This document shows, piece by piece, positions 1 through 10,447 of a DNA stretch of 64,000 nt. The DNA is taken from NCBI GenBank assembly GCA_016617855.1, contig JAECUM010006771.1:24360-88359 (forward strand), in the 5' to 3' direction. Position 1 is the first letter of the stretch, and every line of letters starts with the position of its first letter. Position numbers and translations under genes: made by a program. The stretch comes from Megalonaias nervosa (lineage: Eukaryota; Mollusca; Bivalvia; Unionida; Unionidae). Under the pieces are notes generated by a model. That model saw only the letters and a program-made list of their open reading frames with translations, ran no database searches and had not been told where the DNA came from.

Positions 1-257
1 TACAGCGTAGAAACCGAAGACAATATAATAACGCAGACAGTGATGCTCCAGAAGCACAGAAAGAGCAAATTTCCTTTGTGAATAATAACACAACGCCTTA
101 GCTTAGAGAAGGAAATATATGTGAACAGTCATTGTCCGACTTGAGTGATAAAGGAATAATGCGCCCGGATAAATTTAATTTATTCTTAAAGTGCATCCAT
201 ATGTATCAAACGAAAAGGCATCAAGGGTTTGATTCTACTCATCTGTATTACCAATTG

Positions 258-285
258 CATATATATATATATATATATATATATA
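258..285. repeat. (AT)n microsatellite
   Basis: About 14 AT dinucleotides. The same site is short in unit 2 (near 18,297) and greatly expanded in unit 3 (33,706-33,791), so it is a length-variable site of the unit. Confidence 0.9.
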
Positions 286-905
286 AGATTTCCTATCAAA
301 TGCACTAAGTAGAAAATGTATTACACTCCGCGAAGAAATCTAAATATAGCACACATTGTTATATTGCAAACGAATCATTTACAATCATTCTGTTAAAAAA
401 ACAATATCATTTATCACTGATGATATGAGCAAAATAGTTGTTCCACTCATCTATGTTACCAATTGGAACATACCTAATAGTATTGCTTATTAAAGTATTC
501 TTCCTGTAAAATATATAAAAAGGATCCAAATTCACAAAACAAATGTTGAACTTCTTATCAATTACATTTATTAAAATTTCTATCATGAAGTTGAAGGTAT
601 ACTGCACTTACCTGTCAAAGGTTCCCAGCTCTGTCCAAAATCACCACAATACAGTACCTTTTTAAACTGGGTTTTACGGGTTGAATTACCCGGATGGATT
701 GTACAAAAACTTAACATATCCCTTTACTACCTACAATGTGCAGCCAATTAGATCATTTCTTGCATTTTTGGGGATGGTTTTTTAGGTATTCAGTACAATA
801 ACGTTTACGTTTCCTTTGTGTATGGTTAGGATGGGGTGGAACGTGTTTGTGCTGGCCGTTTGCCAACTTTCTTTGGTTAATCGCCGGTGGCAACTTCACC
901 ATTAA

Positions 906-1112
906 ATGTTAAGCAATAACTTTATTTGTCCATGGATACTGGTTTTGTCGCTAGACTGCCTTAGCATAATGGCTTTAAGTGCACTGGTACTGTTGCATAA
1001 TAGTTACTTTAATATTTACAATCGGGAGCGGTTTATCTTTTGGATCAAAAATAAACCTACTTCGAGTTTGACATCTAATACGTTCTTAGTTGTAATTCAC
1101 TTTGCAACATAA
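906..1112 (+). CDS. Repeat-borne hydrophobic ORF, function unknown
   Basis: A 68-codon ORF opening with a hydrophobic stretch (residues about 6-30, rich in Leu, Ile and Ala) followed by a Lys/Arg-containing part. Related ORFs lie on the opposite strand at 17,449-17,670, 32,763-33,083 and 50,427-50,747, where the last two reach 106 codons; here an early stop shortens it. I do not recognise the family. The hydrophobic segment could be a membrane helix, but because the ORF sits in a recently duplicated repeat its persistence is weak evidence that it is translated. It may be chance. Confidence 0.2.
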   Translation: MLSNNFICPWILVLSLDCLSIMALSALVLLHNSYFNIYNRERFIFWIKNKPTSSLTSNTFLVVIHFAT

Positions 1113-1266
1113 TATTATCAGTTTGTTTTGTTTACAAGAGTTGCTGTAGGAAATGAGATCGAAAGCTTTAAAAATGTAAATTTGATAACTATTTGGCTCA
1201 GTGATTACAATGCAAGAATATTTTGACTAAAATTAAAAATCATATAAGTGCAGTATTTTTTGTAGT

Positions 1267-1464
1267 TTGTATGTATCTTTCATCAAGAAAAGACCACAGA
1301 GACATAGTCTTGATGTTAAAAATTGCATACAAAAAGTAATCCTTCAGCTGTTATTCAGATATAATGCAGTCTCGCTCTACAACGAATGGATGTCTTCTCA
1401 TGTACGCAAACTGCATTCATGCAATAAAGCTGGCTGTTTATCTAAGGAATCAACACATGACTAG
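1267..1464 (+). CDS. Repeat-borne ORF, function unknown
   Basis: A 65-codon ORF that has full-length counterparts on the minus strand at 32,525-32,734 and 50,189-50,398 ending in the same residues (SKESTHD). The corresponding piece of unit 2 (about 17,110-17,310) is interrupted by stops. It contains two Cys residues near the C-terminus and no recognisable motif. Conservation among duplicated copies alone does not show that it is a gene. Confidence 0.15.
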   Translation: MYVSFIKKRPQRHSLDVKNCIQKVILQLLFRYNAVSLYNEWMSSHVRKLHSCNKAGCLSKESTHD

Positions 1465-2340
1465 TTAATTTAGTGTACTGTTTATTTAGTCACGCTATCC
1501 TCCTAGTATAGCAATTTTAAATTCAACAACAACGAGTCCTGTTCTTTAAGGTAGTGACGTGGATTATACATTATTAGGATAATATGCATTAAATACCAGT
1601 GTCTCTGCCACATTCGAATTATGCAATGCTTGGAATGAAAATTATTCAAAATGAAAGAAGATGAATGTAAAATAACAAAATAGACTGAATAAAGAACTTA
1701 ATACGTCAGTGAACAAGATTGTGGGAGTCAATATATAGATTGTCCATATCAACCACTAGTGACCAGTTGCTGCAAACAAAGCAGATTCAATACCCAAAGG
1801 GAGCTTTCAAAACTATATATCTAACTTGGCTGCCATGGACAACTGACTCATATAGTAATCATTTTAACATATCGATCAGAAAGAAATTTTAAATAACTGA
1901 TAATAATTTATGTGAAATATTTGGGGATAAAATAGGGAATCACCTGCAATAAAAAGCAAATTAGGTTATTACGCGTAAAAACATTGATCGAATCTCCAAG
2001 AGCAAGTAAATCTTAATAGTCTATTTCATTCTCTAAAAAGGAAGTCAAATAATGTAACCAGTCGTGATTTCATTATCAGGTAGTTAGCATCTATAGCGGA
2101 ACAAAGTTTAAATTTTTGCGCGCGCATGCACGAGAGAGACAGTTATGTAGATTTTGCAAGTCCAAATAAAACAATATCGCCAAACCATTTTGTACACATA
2201 GCAACAAATCCACGGAAAGTAATCATCTATTTATCTCTCCAGATCATGAACACAAAAGCCATATTATCACTACCGTATTCAAAATGAAAGAAAACAAAAC
2301 AAACGAATCTAAATAGAAACAAACATAGCACAATCTACGT

Positions 2341-2342
<2 letters not shown>

Positions 2343-2410
<68 letters not shown>
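2343..2410. repeat. (CT)n microsatellite
   Basis: An uninterrupted CT run of about 34 repeats. It is the inverted counterpart of the GA tracts at 10,371-10,443, 23,528 and 38,577 inside the unit. Confidence 0.95.
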
Positions 2411-2415
<5 letters not shown>

Positions 2416-4772
2416 TCATCATCATTGCCCAGACACAGATGCAAGTACTTACAGCCTGGTGTTGCTTTTAACAGCTGAAATACCATCTCTCACAGCGGTT
2501 TTCTTGCAATACGTTGTTGCATATATAATGAATTATTTACTTGTTTTTATGGGTGATTTTGACTTGATTTCAAGGAAATGTTCCATTTAGTTATTTATAA
2601 CTGCAGACCTTTGTCGTCGATGTTGGGATATATATCTGCCTAGAGCTTTCTTTTGCATGCATCCAATGCTAACATAAACCGAACTGAAATATTATGCAGA
2701 CGGTCGAATAAAATGGTCAAACGAAAGAAACCTTTTTACTCCAGGATTGAATGAAACTGTCAACAATGTGAAAAAGGTGTCAATACAAAGAGACAGAATT
2801 TCATTCTCTTCCTCTGTTCCAAAATTTAAGTAGAAATAAAACTAAAACTATTTTGAATAGAAAGCAAAAGATGTTACCCATAAGAATAAATAACAAAGCG
2901 ATATTATCAAGTCACTATTGAGTATTTTCTAATGTACCGATATATGGCTCACAGCAAATATTGTTTTTACACCTTTACTACTTAGCTCTACTTAGTTCTG
3001 TTGAGTCTGTACTAGGTTTAAAATCTTCTCTATGCAAATATAATGTCCGAGCTTTTCAATACGTTATATACTTGCACGAAAATTTCACTTACTTTGTTTG
3101 CTCATATAGTACCGAATCTACGTGTACATTTTAACTTTCAGACTCCTGGTTTTGAATGCAAATTCTCCTAGAGAAGTGAAAAAATCCAGACCATAGCGAT
3201 TATAAACACTAAGGTCAATAATCAATTAGTTTGCATAAGAATTATCAGCAATATACCGAGTCAACACATTAGCCAATCTCTATATAACTTTTGTTAAACA
3301 GCCATTTAAATAAAATATGTATAAAATGCATTTATGAACATTGCTCTTTCAAATGCTATATCCACTAATCAAAGTTAAATGTGCCACAAGAATATTCCTG
3401 GCCATATTGTAATAATGTTCTCTAAATTATGATCATACGAGGTGGGCTCTCCGATCTTTAATTTATTTCGTGCAAAAGTGAAACATATGCAAAACGAATC
3501 AATCCAAATTTAAAGCCATAATGACAAAAGCCAAATTGTGTATTCAGATAGAAACCATTGCTGCGAAAATGGCTCTTAAAAGACATGAACGTTAAATTAT
3601 CACGTTTGCACTCTTTATCGAAGTATTCTCTTTATATGTGCGCTACAGTCCTGTTATGTCAAAAGATTTACATCAAGCGTGTTAATAAATGGCCCTGTTG
3701 TCTTTCATACGCAAGAGCAGAAATTTGAACTACGCTCACACTCCATTCAAATCACTGGTACAAACTACATCAGATGTTTATCACCAAGTTGTCTAAATTT
3801 AATAAAAAGAGTTAGCCATTATGCAACATTACCTACTTAATGCCACCTACGCATTTAAGTCCCTTTTCTTAAACCAATCAAGTGATAAATCAATACTCGC
3901 AGACGGCTAATCTTTTTTATCAACCTATTTATATCTTTTTGTTCAGCTAGCCACGGGGGCTAGCTCAAGGAACTGTAGATAATAGCCTACGCAAACCACA
4001 TTTCCCCTCCAAAATTATGTATTGTACCGACTCAGTATAAACCTACTCTTAAATTACAAAAGCAACATCTATTACCTGTACATTTGACGTTGTAATTGGA
4101 AATTATAATTTACTTTCGCCACTTCTCAATTACGCTGTTCAATTAACCAATGAAAAAAAGAAAATTAGACACATCTCCAAGCATGTACTACGTATACCAT
4201 TCTTTTCGGACTTGCTAATGATCTACTTATCATACATATTTTCAGCTATTTTAATCGTGCATCGATTTATCGATCTATAATACTAAACAATTGTCAGTGG
4301 GTATTTGAAATTCTAAGACCCTGTATTCAGATCGTTCAGCCACATGATCATCGAAACATGCGCACATTTGATTGAAATTACCATTTGTTTCTTGGACAAA
4401 AGAACAGACATGTATTTTCCAGTCGAGAATTTGAAGAATACAAGAAAGGAGAAATTGAAATAAAGATGTTAAACTAAACGTATCTTCATAATGTGTTTAG
4501 AACCCTCTAACTTTACACTTTTCTGTCTGTATTTCTTTATTCTATTGGAATAACTTAACCCTAGTCGCTACAGTATAATTTTACATCGTGATAATTTTAC
4601 ATTTGTACAAAGAATAACATTTATTTTTGGTTACTTATCACTTAAATTTACGCCTTTTATAGCGTAACTTTTCACTTACTGACATATGAACACAGGAATT
4701 AGCGTTTAGATTCATTCTTTGCGATCTATATAAATATAACCAAGTTGAATAATAAGATCGCTAAGTCTTGAT

Positions 4773-5045
4773 GATATGTTGATTTTGCATTACTATAATG
4801 AATATAACCATTGCTGATATGTTGATTTCCCATTACTATAACGCGTATAACCATTTATAATATGTTGATTTTCCGTTACTATAATGCATATAACCATTGA
4901 CAATATGCTGATTTCCCATTCCTATAATGAATATAACTATTGATGACATGTTTATTCCCCATTACTATAATGAATATAACCATTAGGGATATGTTGATTT
5001 CCCATTACAATAATGATTATAACCATTGATGATATGTTGATGTAT
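4773..5045. repeat. Minisatellite, 43-bp period
   Basis: The core GATATGTTGATT recurs, with substitutions, at 4,773, 4,816, 4,859, 4,902, 4,945, 4,988 and 5,031, an exact 43-bp spacing seven times. Each period also carries an ATTACTATAATG-like block and ATATAACCATT. No indels disturb the period despite substitutions. No equivalent was noticed in the other unit copies. Confidence 0.9.
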
Positions 5046-5208
5046 GTATAAGAAGTAATTGATACCGTGCTGTATTATGACGTTTGTTTTACCATACAAT
5101 AACGTATCGGTATCTCGATGTGAACGAATGCGTGACCAAGGCAATTTAATTGCTGTTATCTGATGATAGGCTGTGTGTAGTGCGAGATGAGCGGGCTAAG
5201 GAAAATGA

Positions 5209-5520
5209 TTGTACCGTCCTTGCGTTTTCACAGGAAGCTTTTTAGGGGACAGGGAACTTCCGGTTCCATTGGGTCCCAAGTCTTCAAGAGTTGGAGACGA
5301 AACTGAGTCTGTAGCCGAGACAGTCGAAGTCAACAGAAGAGTAGTCGTGGGAGAGAAGGTGGAAGAGGAGGAGAAGGAGTCTGGAGAGTAAATAGAGGAG
5401 GAGGAGAAGGTGTCTAGAGAAAGTTCAGGAGTAAGAGGTAAAGGAATTTGGAGAAAGGTCGCCGAGGAAGAGTAGAAGGAATTGTGAGAAAAAATAGAAA
5501 GAAGAGATCCAACAGATGTG
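5209..5520 (+). other. Purine-rich, GC-richer island with Glu-rich ORF
   Basis: A purine-rich stretch (many GAG, GAA and AGG triplets) that encodes an acidic ORF on the plus strand (5,209-5,391, ending in a run of Glu) and a Ser/Pro/Thr-rich ORF on the opposite strand. A possible splice acceptor (TTTTCACAG) precedes it at about 5,224-5,232. Codon composition differs from the AT-rich surroundings. It could be an exon remnant or a low-complexity purine tract; I cannot decide. Confidence 0.25.
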
Positions 5521-5989
5521 TAGAAATACAACGCCTTAGCTTCGAGAAGGAAATATATGTGTACAGTCATTGTCCGATTTCAATGAAAAAGGAATAATGC
5601 TCCCGGATAAATTTAATTTATTCTGAAAGTGCATCTATATGTATCAAACGAAAACGCATCAAGGGTATCTAAGCTTCTGCAGCAGACGTAATGGCTTTTT
5701 TTTCACTTAGGAAGTGAAAACATTGTTACAAGTGGCTGATGACAGAGTAACATTTCTTTCAATCCACTAAAACATGTAGAACTGTCTTTTCAGTGTATAC
5801 AGTTAATGGAAACATCGCCAAACGGTGGGGAATGGTTATATTTTTATTTTATTGTCCCACTTTCTCGTGTTCTAGCTTTCTGTTTCAATTCTGCCATTAT
5901 CCAGATATTATTCTGGACCTTTTCTAAAAAGGTTGCGTATGGAATGATATTTACCATAGATCAAAATATCCGCATTATTTTGGTTGCGT

Positions 5990-5992
<3 letters not shown>

Positions 5993-6045
<53 letters not shown>
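5993..6045. repeat. (TG)n microsatellite
   Basis: An uninterrupted TG run of about 26 repeats. ORFs crossing it (Cys-Val runs) are artefacts of the repeat. Confidence 0.95.
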
Positions 6046-6046
<1 letters not shown>

Positions 6047-6141
6047 CTGAGGAAATACAAATCGCTTGTCACTAAAACCATCACTATACGTGCTTATACC
6101 TTACGATATCTTGTAAGATCAAAGAAGTGTTTTAGAAGTCA

Positions 6142-6142
<1 letters not shown>

Positions 6143-6228
<86 letters not shown>
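6143..6228. repeat. (TA)n microsatellite
   Basis: An uninterrupted TA run of about 43 repeats, at the position equivalent to the AT tract of the unit (33,706-33,791). Confidence 0.95.
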
Positions 6229-6229
<1 letters not shown>

Positions 6230-6856
6230 AATCAAAATTTCCTATCAAATGCACAAATCAGTAAATTTATAAACTGCGCGGAGAAATCGAAATATAACAC
6301 ATATTGTTATATTTCAAACGAATCATTTACCATAATTGTGTTAAGAAAACAATATCATTTATCATCGATGATATGAGCAAAACATTTGTTCCACTCATAT
6401 ATGCTGCAAATTGGAACATAAATAATAGTATTGCTAATAAAAGTATTCTTCCTGTGAAATATATAAAAGGACCCAAATTCACAAACAAATGCTGAATTTC
6501 TTATCAATTACATTTGTAAAAAGTTCTAAATTTACATTTATAAAGATTTCTTTGTGTATGTTGGGAATGGGGTGGAGCGTGTTTGCGCTGGCCGTTTGCC
6601 ACCTTTCTTTGGTTAATCGCCGGTGGCAAATTCAGCATTAAATGTTACGCAATAACTTTATGTGTTTGTGGACACTGGTTTAGTTGCTAGACTGCCTTAG
6701 CATAATGATTTTAAGTACACTGGTACTGTTGCATAGTAGTTACCTTAATATTTACAATCGGGAGCGGTTTAGCTTTCGGATAAAAAAAAAATAAATCTAC
6801 TTCGAGATCAACATGTAATACGTTCTTAATTGTAATATATATTGTAATATATATAT

Positions 6857-6858
<2 letters not shown>

Positions 6859-6908
<50 letters not shown>
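6859..6908. repeat. (GT)n microsatellite
   Basis: An uninterrupted GT run of about 25 repeats. It separates the degraded copy on its left from DNA matching the reverse complement of about 20,300-18,870 on its right, so it marks a rearrangement point. Confidence 0.95.
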
Positions 6909-6909
<1 letters not shown>

Positions 6910-7181
6910 ATCGTGAGGGATGTCGCCGATGAAAAACCTGCTTAACACTGGAATTAGTATCCTTATACTTGCTATGCAGTTGAGTTCTATTTTTAGTTGC
7001 ATCGTCTGTTTTCAAAGAAGCAATCTTGAAATGTTAGTGATAGATAGACAGATATACAGATAAATATATTTTTTGGTGCAGATTAATTCCTGCTTCTAAA
7101 ATGATTAATGCGGAAGACATTACGGTAGAAACTACAAAGGTCTATTTGGTCTAATACAAGATTTATATAATAGCCACTGTT

Positions 7182-8180
7182 GATGCTCTCTGATATGACG
7201 CGCTCGAAGGTTTATATGTTGTCTACACCTGGTCTACCTCTACATCCTCATCACAATCGCTATCTCTGTCAGCATTAATTGTTATGGATAGTGATGCCCA
7301 CTGTTGATGCTCCCTCAACGGACGGGCTCAATGTTGCATATGCTTCCTGCACTGCCTCTACCTCTTCGTTTCCGTCAGAATCACTGTCTCCATCAACATC
7401 ACTTGTTACAGATGCTGGTGCCACTGTTGATGCTCCCTCAACGGACGGGCTCGTTGGTGCATCTCTTGACCGCACCGCCTCTAAATTTTCCTCTTCATCA
7501 AAATCGTTATCTGTCAGCATCAATTGTTATGGATAGCGTCGCCACTGTTGATGCTCCCTCAACGGACCTGCTCATTGGTGCATCTGTTGCAAGCACTGTC
7601 TCTACATCTTCGTTTCCTTCGGAATCACTTTTTCCATCACCATCACTTGTTACAGATGGTGGCGCCACTGTTGATGCTCCCTCAACGGACGGGCTTATTG
7701 GTGCATATGTTGACTGCACCGCCTCCACCTCTTCCTCTTCAACAGAATCGTAATCTCTGTCTTCATTAATTGTTACGGATGGCGTCGCTACTGTTGATGC
7801 TCCCTCAACGGACGGGCTCATTGGTGCAACTGTTGACTCCACACCCTCTACCTCTTCCTCTTCATTAGAATCGTTATCTCTGTCATCATTAATTGTTACG
7901 GATGACGATGCCACTGTTGATTCTCCCTCAACGGACGGGTTCATTGGTGCATCTGTTGCCTTCACTGCCTCAACATCTTCATTTCCTTCAGAATAACTTT
8001 CTCCATCAACACCACTTGTTACAGATGGTGGTGCCACTGTTAATGCTATGTCAGATGACCGGCTGATTGGTGCATCTATCTCCTGTACCTCCTCTACCTC
8101 TTCCTCTTCATCAGAATCTGTATCTCTGTCAGCATTAATTGTTACAGATAGCGATGCCACTGTTGATGCTCCCTCAGAGG
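7182..8180 (-). repeat. Coding minisatellite, about 120-123 bp period
   Basis: On the plus strand the block CCACTGTTGATGCTCCCTCA recurs with changes near 7,182, 7,300, 7,422, 7,542, 7,665, 7,787, 7,910, 8,032 and 8,156. Two sub-types intermix: one encoding ND(D)RD..EEEEVE and one encoding VDG(D/E)S..GNE(D/E)VE. Copies 2 and 3 of the gene have only about three repeats, so repeat number has changed greatly between copies. Confidence 0.85.
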
Positions 8181-8573
8181 AGCGGATTAATGGTGCAGTT
8201 GTTGATTGTGTAGCTTATTTATTTTCAGATGGAGAAACAGTAGGTAGTGGCTGCCATAGATCACTGAATTAGTTCCTTTAAACACAGATACAAAATAATC
8301 ACGTCATAACTTATCAAAGACGTCAAAAAATTAACTGGATATTCAATGAATTTTAAGTTCAATTCATACTAGAGTCAATAGCTAATTTTTGGTTATTTAC
8401 GGCTGTATATAACTGAGCATGTACAAGACAAGGATTTTATATTCTGTAGAACACTATTCTATTTTCCATCGTTGTTTGTTTCCCAAATATATTTGGAAAG
8501 TTACTACTCACCGATAGCGATTGCTATGAACATCAAAGCTGCAGGATTCGTCAATATCTTTGCAATAATACGT
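7186..8573 (-). pseudogene. Acidic secreted tandem-repeat protein, copy 1 (broken)
   Basis: Inverted counterpart of the genes at 19,061 and 34,564. Exon 1 (8,573-8,512) has an acceptor-like CTTCCACAG upstream and a GTGAGT donor. It would encode a hydrophobic leader, but the first ATG of copy 2 is ATA here; a second in-frame ATG remains. Exon 2 (8,263 downward) has lost one C near its start and then meets a TAA. The body holds eight or nine imperfect repeats of about 41 residues, each with an Asp/Glu-rich core (for example EEEEVEAVQ), a DAP(M/I)SPS(V)EGA linker and STVA(T/P)PSVT. A 2-bp deletion near 7,510 shifts the frame. The role is unknown; an extracellular acidic (ion-binding or structural) protein is an inference from composition. 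Confidence 0.6.
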
Positions 8574-8756
8574 CTGTGGAAGAAAAGAATAAGAAGAACA
8601 ACACATTTTGTAACTCTACCAAGATGTCTTTTGTTTTCACGTATAATATATTAATTCTTTTATACAATAATAAACTTATCATTATAATAAACGTATGTAG
8701 CTTATGATATTTTGTGAATTCATGTTGAATCTACCATCCATAATACAAATGTATGT
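8574..8756. other. Upstream intron-like flank of copy 1
   Basis: Reverse complement of the AT-rich DNA upstream of the leader exon in copies 2 and 3 (about 18,880-19,060), homologous to roughly 8,735. The last bases before 8,757 do not match any other flank. No gene seen. Confidence 0.5.
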
Positions 8757-10338
8757 ATCCCCCTGCGGGTAAGGGGTTGTAGAATTTGCCCGCCGTGCCT
8801 CGCTACATGTCGTAAGAGGCGACTAAGTAGAGGCAACCTGTTTGCCATGGGTTGCGATCCGTGTCGGAGGAGGAAAGGATCTTGGTAGTTGAGCAGAGGC
8901 TTTCCGATGCAACACACTACTTTGGTCTCTACTTCTTCTACACGGGTGGTCGGGATGGGCCCGGTCTCGACAAATCGGCTGGTCACGCCGAGCCCTAGGA
9001 GGTATTTAGTTACTCGCACTCTTTCTTTATCTTTCTCCTTGTATCTCTCTTGATACCACCGTTGCCCCTACATTCTATCCCTTTAAATTTCCCGTTCCAA
9101 CGTCTTAGAAGACTTCTTAGAAGGCGGTGGCTCAACGGGTCAATCGGGAGGTAATTTTACTGACTCAGTATATCTTACGGGATTAATCAGGAGGTGAATT
9201 TACCAACTGAGTATAACATCTGTGTATCTCTGACACTTAATAAGTGTCCCCTTGTTGGGCTCTTTGGTGGGCGTGGAGCAAGGGTGCTGAATATTAAATA
9301 CACCAACATGGATATTTCCAAAACAAATCAACTCAAGCGTACCAAAACTGGATCTGACTCGGATGACGAACAATGTGGTGTGGAATCATTTCCACCCTTC
9401 ATGGCTATATAATCTACAGACGACTCAAAACCGCTAGCGTCACTGTCTCCGTTTATTATTGAAAAAACAATTACGGGTATAATTGGTACACCAAAAAGTG
9501 TAAAGAAGTTGAAATCGGGCTGCCTAATTGTTGAATGTGAGCGACGTGGTCAGACCGAAATTATCCGGAAAATTAAGACATTGCTCGATATTCCGGTGAC
9601 TTCATTCGCTCACACAACACTCAACTTGTCCAAAGGCATGATTCGATGTCGGGACTTGGCCGGAGTAAGCGACAAAGATATCATCAAAGGGGTGAAAAAC
9701 AAAGGTGTCACTGCAGGTCGCAGAATAAGAATAAAACGTAATAACAATCTGCAGGACACCAACGCATTCGTACTCACCTTCAACAAGCCAGAAGTACCCT
9801 GCGTGGTCAAGGTTGGCTTTTTGCAAGTGATGGTTGAGATTTACATACCTAACCATCGTCGATGCTATAAATGTCAGACATATCGCCATCACGAAGATCG
9901 TTGCTCAAATAGTCAGATATGTGGCCGATGCGGAGACCATTCTCACCAGGAAGCTGAGTGTAGAGCAACTCCGCATTGTGTCAACTGTGGAAAAGAATAC
10001 CACGCCAATTCCAAGGATTGTGATACCTGGAAACAGGAGAAGGAAATACAGAGGGTTAAATACACATCCAACATTCCCTACCCAGAGGCCAGAAAGCTTG
10101 TACAGGCAAAAACATCACCTACTGGCCCACCCTTCTCTGTAGTTAAAAACAATACCAAAGCAACGAAGGACGCTTAAACACAGACACAACCACCCGAGTC
10201 AACACCTCGCTCCAGCATCCCCCATTACCAAGCACAAAAAAACCACGGCATCTACCCAAACAACTTGTAATACCACCCCACAACCGAAGACACCAAAGAG
10301 TAAAAATAGATCTCTCGGAAATAGGCAGCAAAAGGGGT
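8757..10338 (+). mobile_element. LINE copy 1, 5' fragment
   Basis: Starts with the CCCCCTGCGGGT 5' end shared with LINE copies 2 (42,348) and 3 (56,435, inverted) and continues collinearly through the 5' UTR and ORF1 to the AAAAGGGGT block, where LINE copy 2 goes on with CAGAAGACC but this copy switches to unit DNA. No target-site duplication is visible: the base string before 8,757 does not recur after 14,897. Confidence 0.85.
9308..10177 (+). pseudogene. LINE ORF1 (CCHC zinc-knuckle RNA-binding protein), copy 1
   Basis: ORF1 starts at the ATG in CAACATGGATATTTCC. It is interrupted after about 34 codons by TAA at 9,409-9,411 (CAG in copy 3), then reopens at 9,509-10,177. The C-terminal part carries three zinc knuckles in order: CYKCQTYRHHEDRC, CGRCGDHSHQEAEC and CVNCGKEYHANSKDC, the arrangement known for ORF1/Gag-like proteins of I- and Jockey-group LINEs, which bind the element RNA. 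It ends at a TAA where copies 2 and 3 read on through a Gln/Thr/Pro-rich tail of about 100 residues. A decayed gene; RNA-binding function is inferred from the family. Confidence 0.8.
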
Positions 10339-10367
10339 ACTTGTACTTGTATATGTGCATGGGGAGG

Positions 10368-10447
<80 letters not shown>

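Larger units (their letters stand above)
1..2146 (-). repeat. Inverted fragment of the 11.9-kb unit
   Basis: This stretch reads as the reverse complement of about 31,840-34,060 in unit 3, with scattered substitutions and small indels. Landmarks shared in reverse order include the segment near 100-170 (matching 33,900-33,970) and the segment near 2,090-2,140 (matching 31,850-31,900). Homology stops near 2,146. Apart from two short repeat-borne ORFs listed separately I see no gene here. Confidence 0.85.
2147..5170. repeat. Diverged, rearranged inverted unit DNA; no gene seen
   Basis: Pieces match the reverse complement of the unit but out of order. About 2,340-2,780 matches 23,525 down to 23,180, including the CT/GA tract. 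About 3,320-3,600 matches 24,060 down to 23,780. The rest (for example 3,600-4,740) is AT-rich with no ORF I can support. Divergence is clearly higher than between units 2, 3 and 4, so this is an older or faster-decaying copy. Confidence 0.55.
5529..6860 (-). repeat. Second degraded inverted copy of part of the unit
   Basis: 5,529-5,665 resembles 98-230, and about 6,230-6,850 resembles 290-1,090, both being the reverse complement of 33,000-34,000. Between them lie about 560 bases without a match (5,670-5,990, holding an unremarkable 89-codon ORF) and two dinucleotide tracts. Relative to 1-2,146 the copy has lost internal segments. Confidence 0.7.

Noticed and set aside
4773..5045. CRISPR-like array
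   Set aside because: The 43-bp repeats are contiguous with no unique spacers, and the setting is eukaryotic.
5984..6376. ORFs rich in Cys-Val, Ile-Tyr, Thr-His and Leu-Ser (also at 6,711, 10,199, 10,252, 33,675 and 33,706)
   Set aside because: They are translations of TG, TA, GT, GA and AT microsatellites, not genes.
7279..7769. Plus-strand ORFs across the acidic-repeat region
   Set aside because: Shadow frames of the minus-strand repeat; the leader exon, splice sites and paralogues all place the coding strand on minus.
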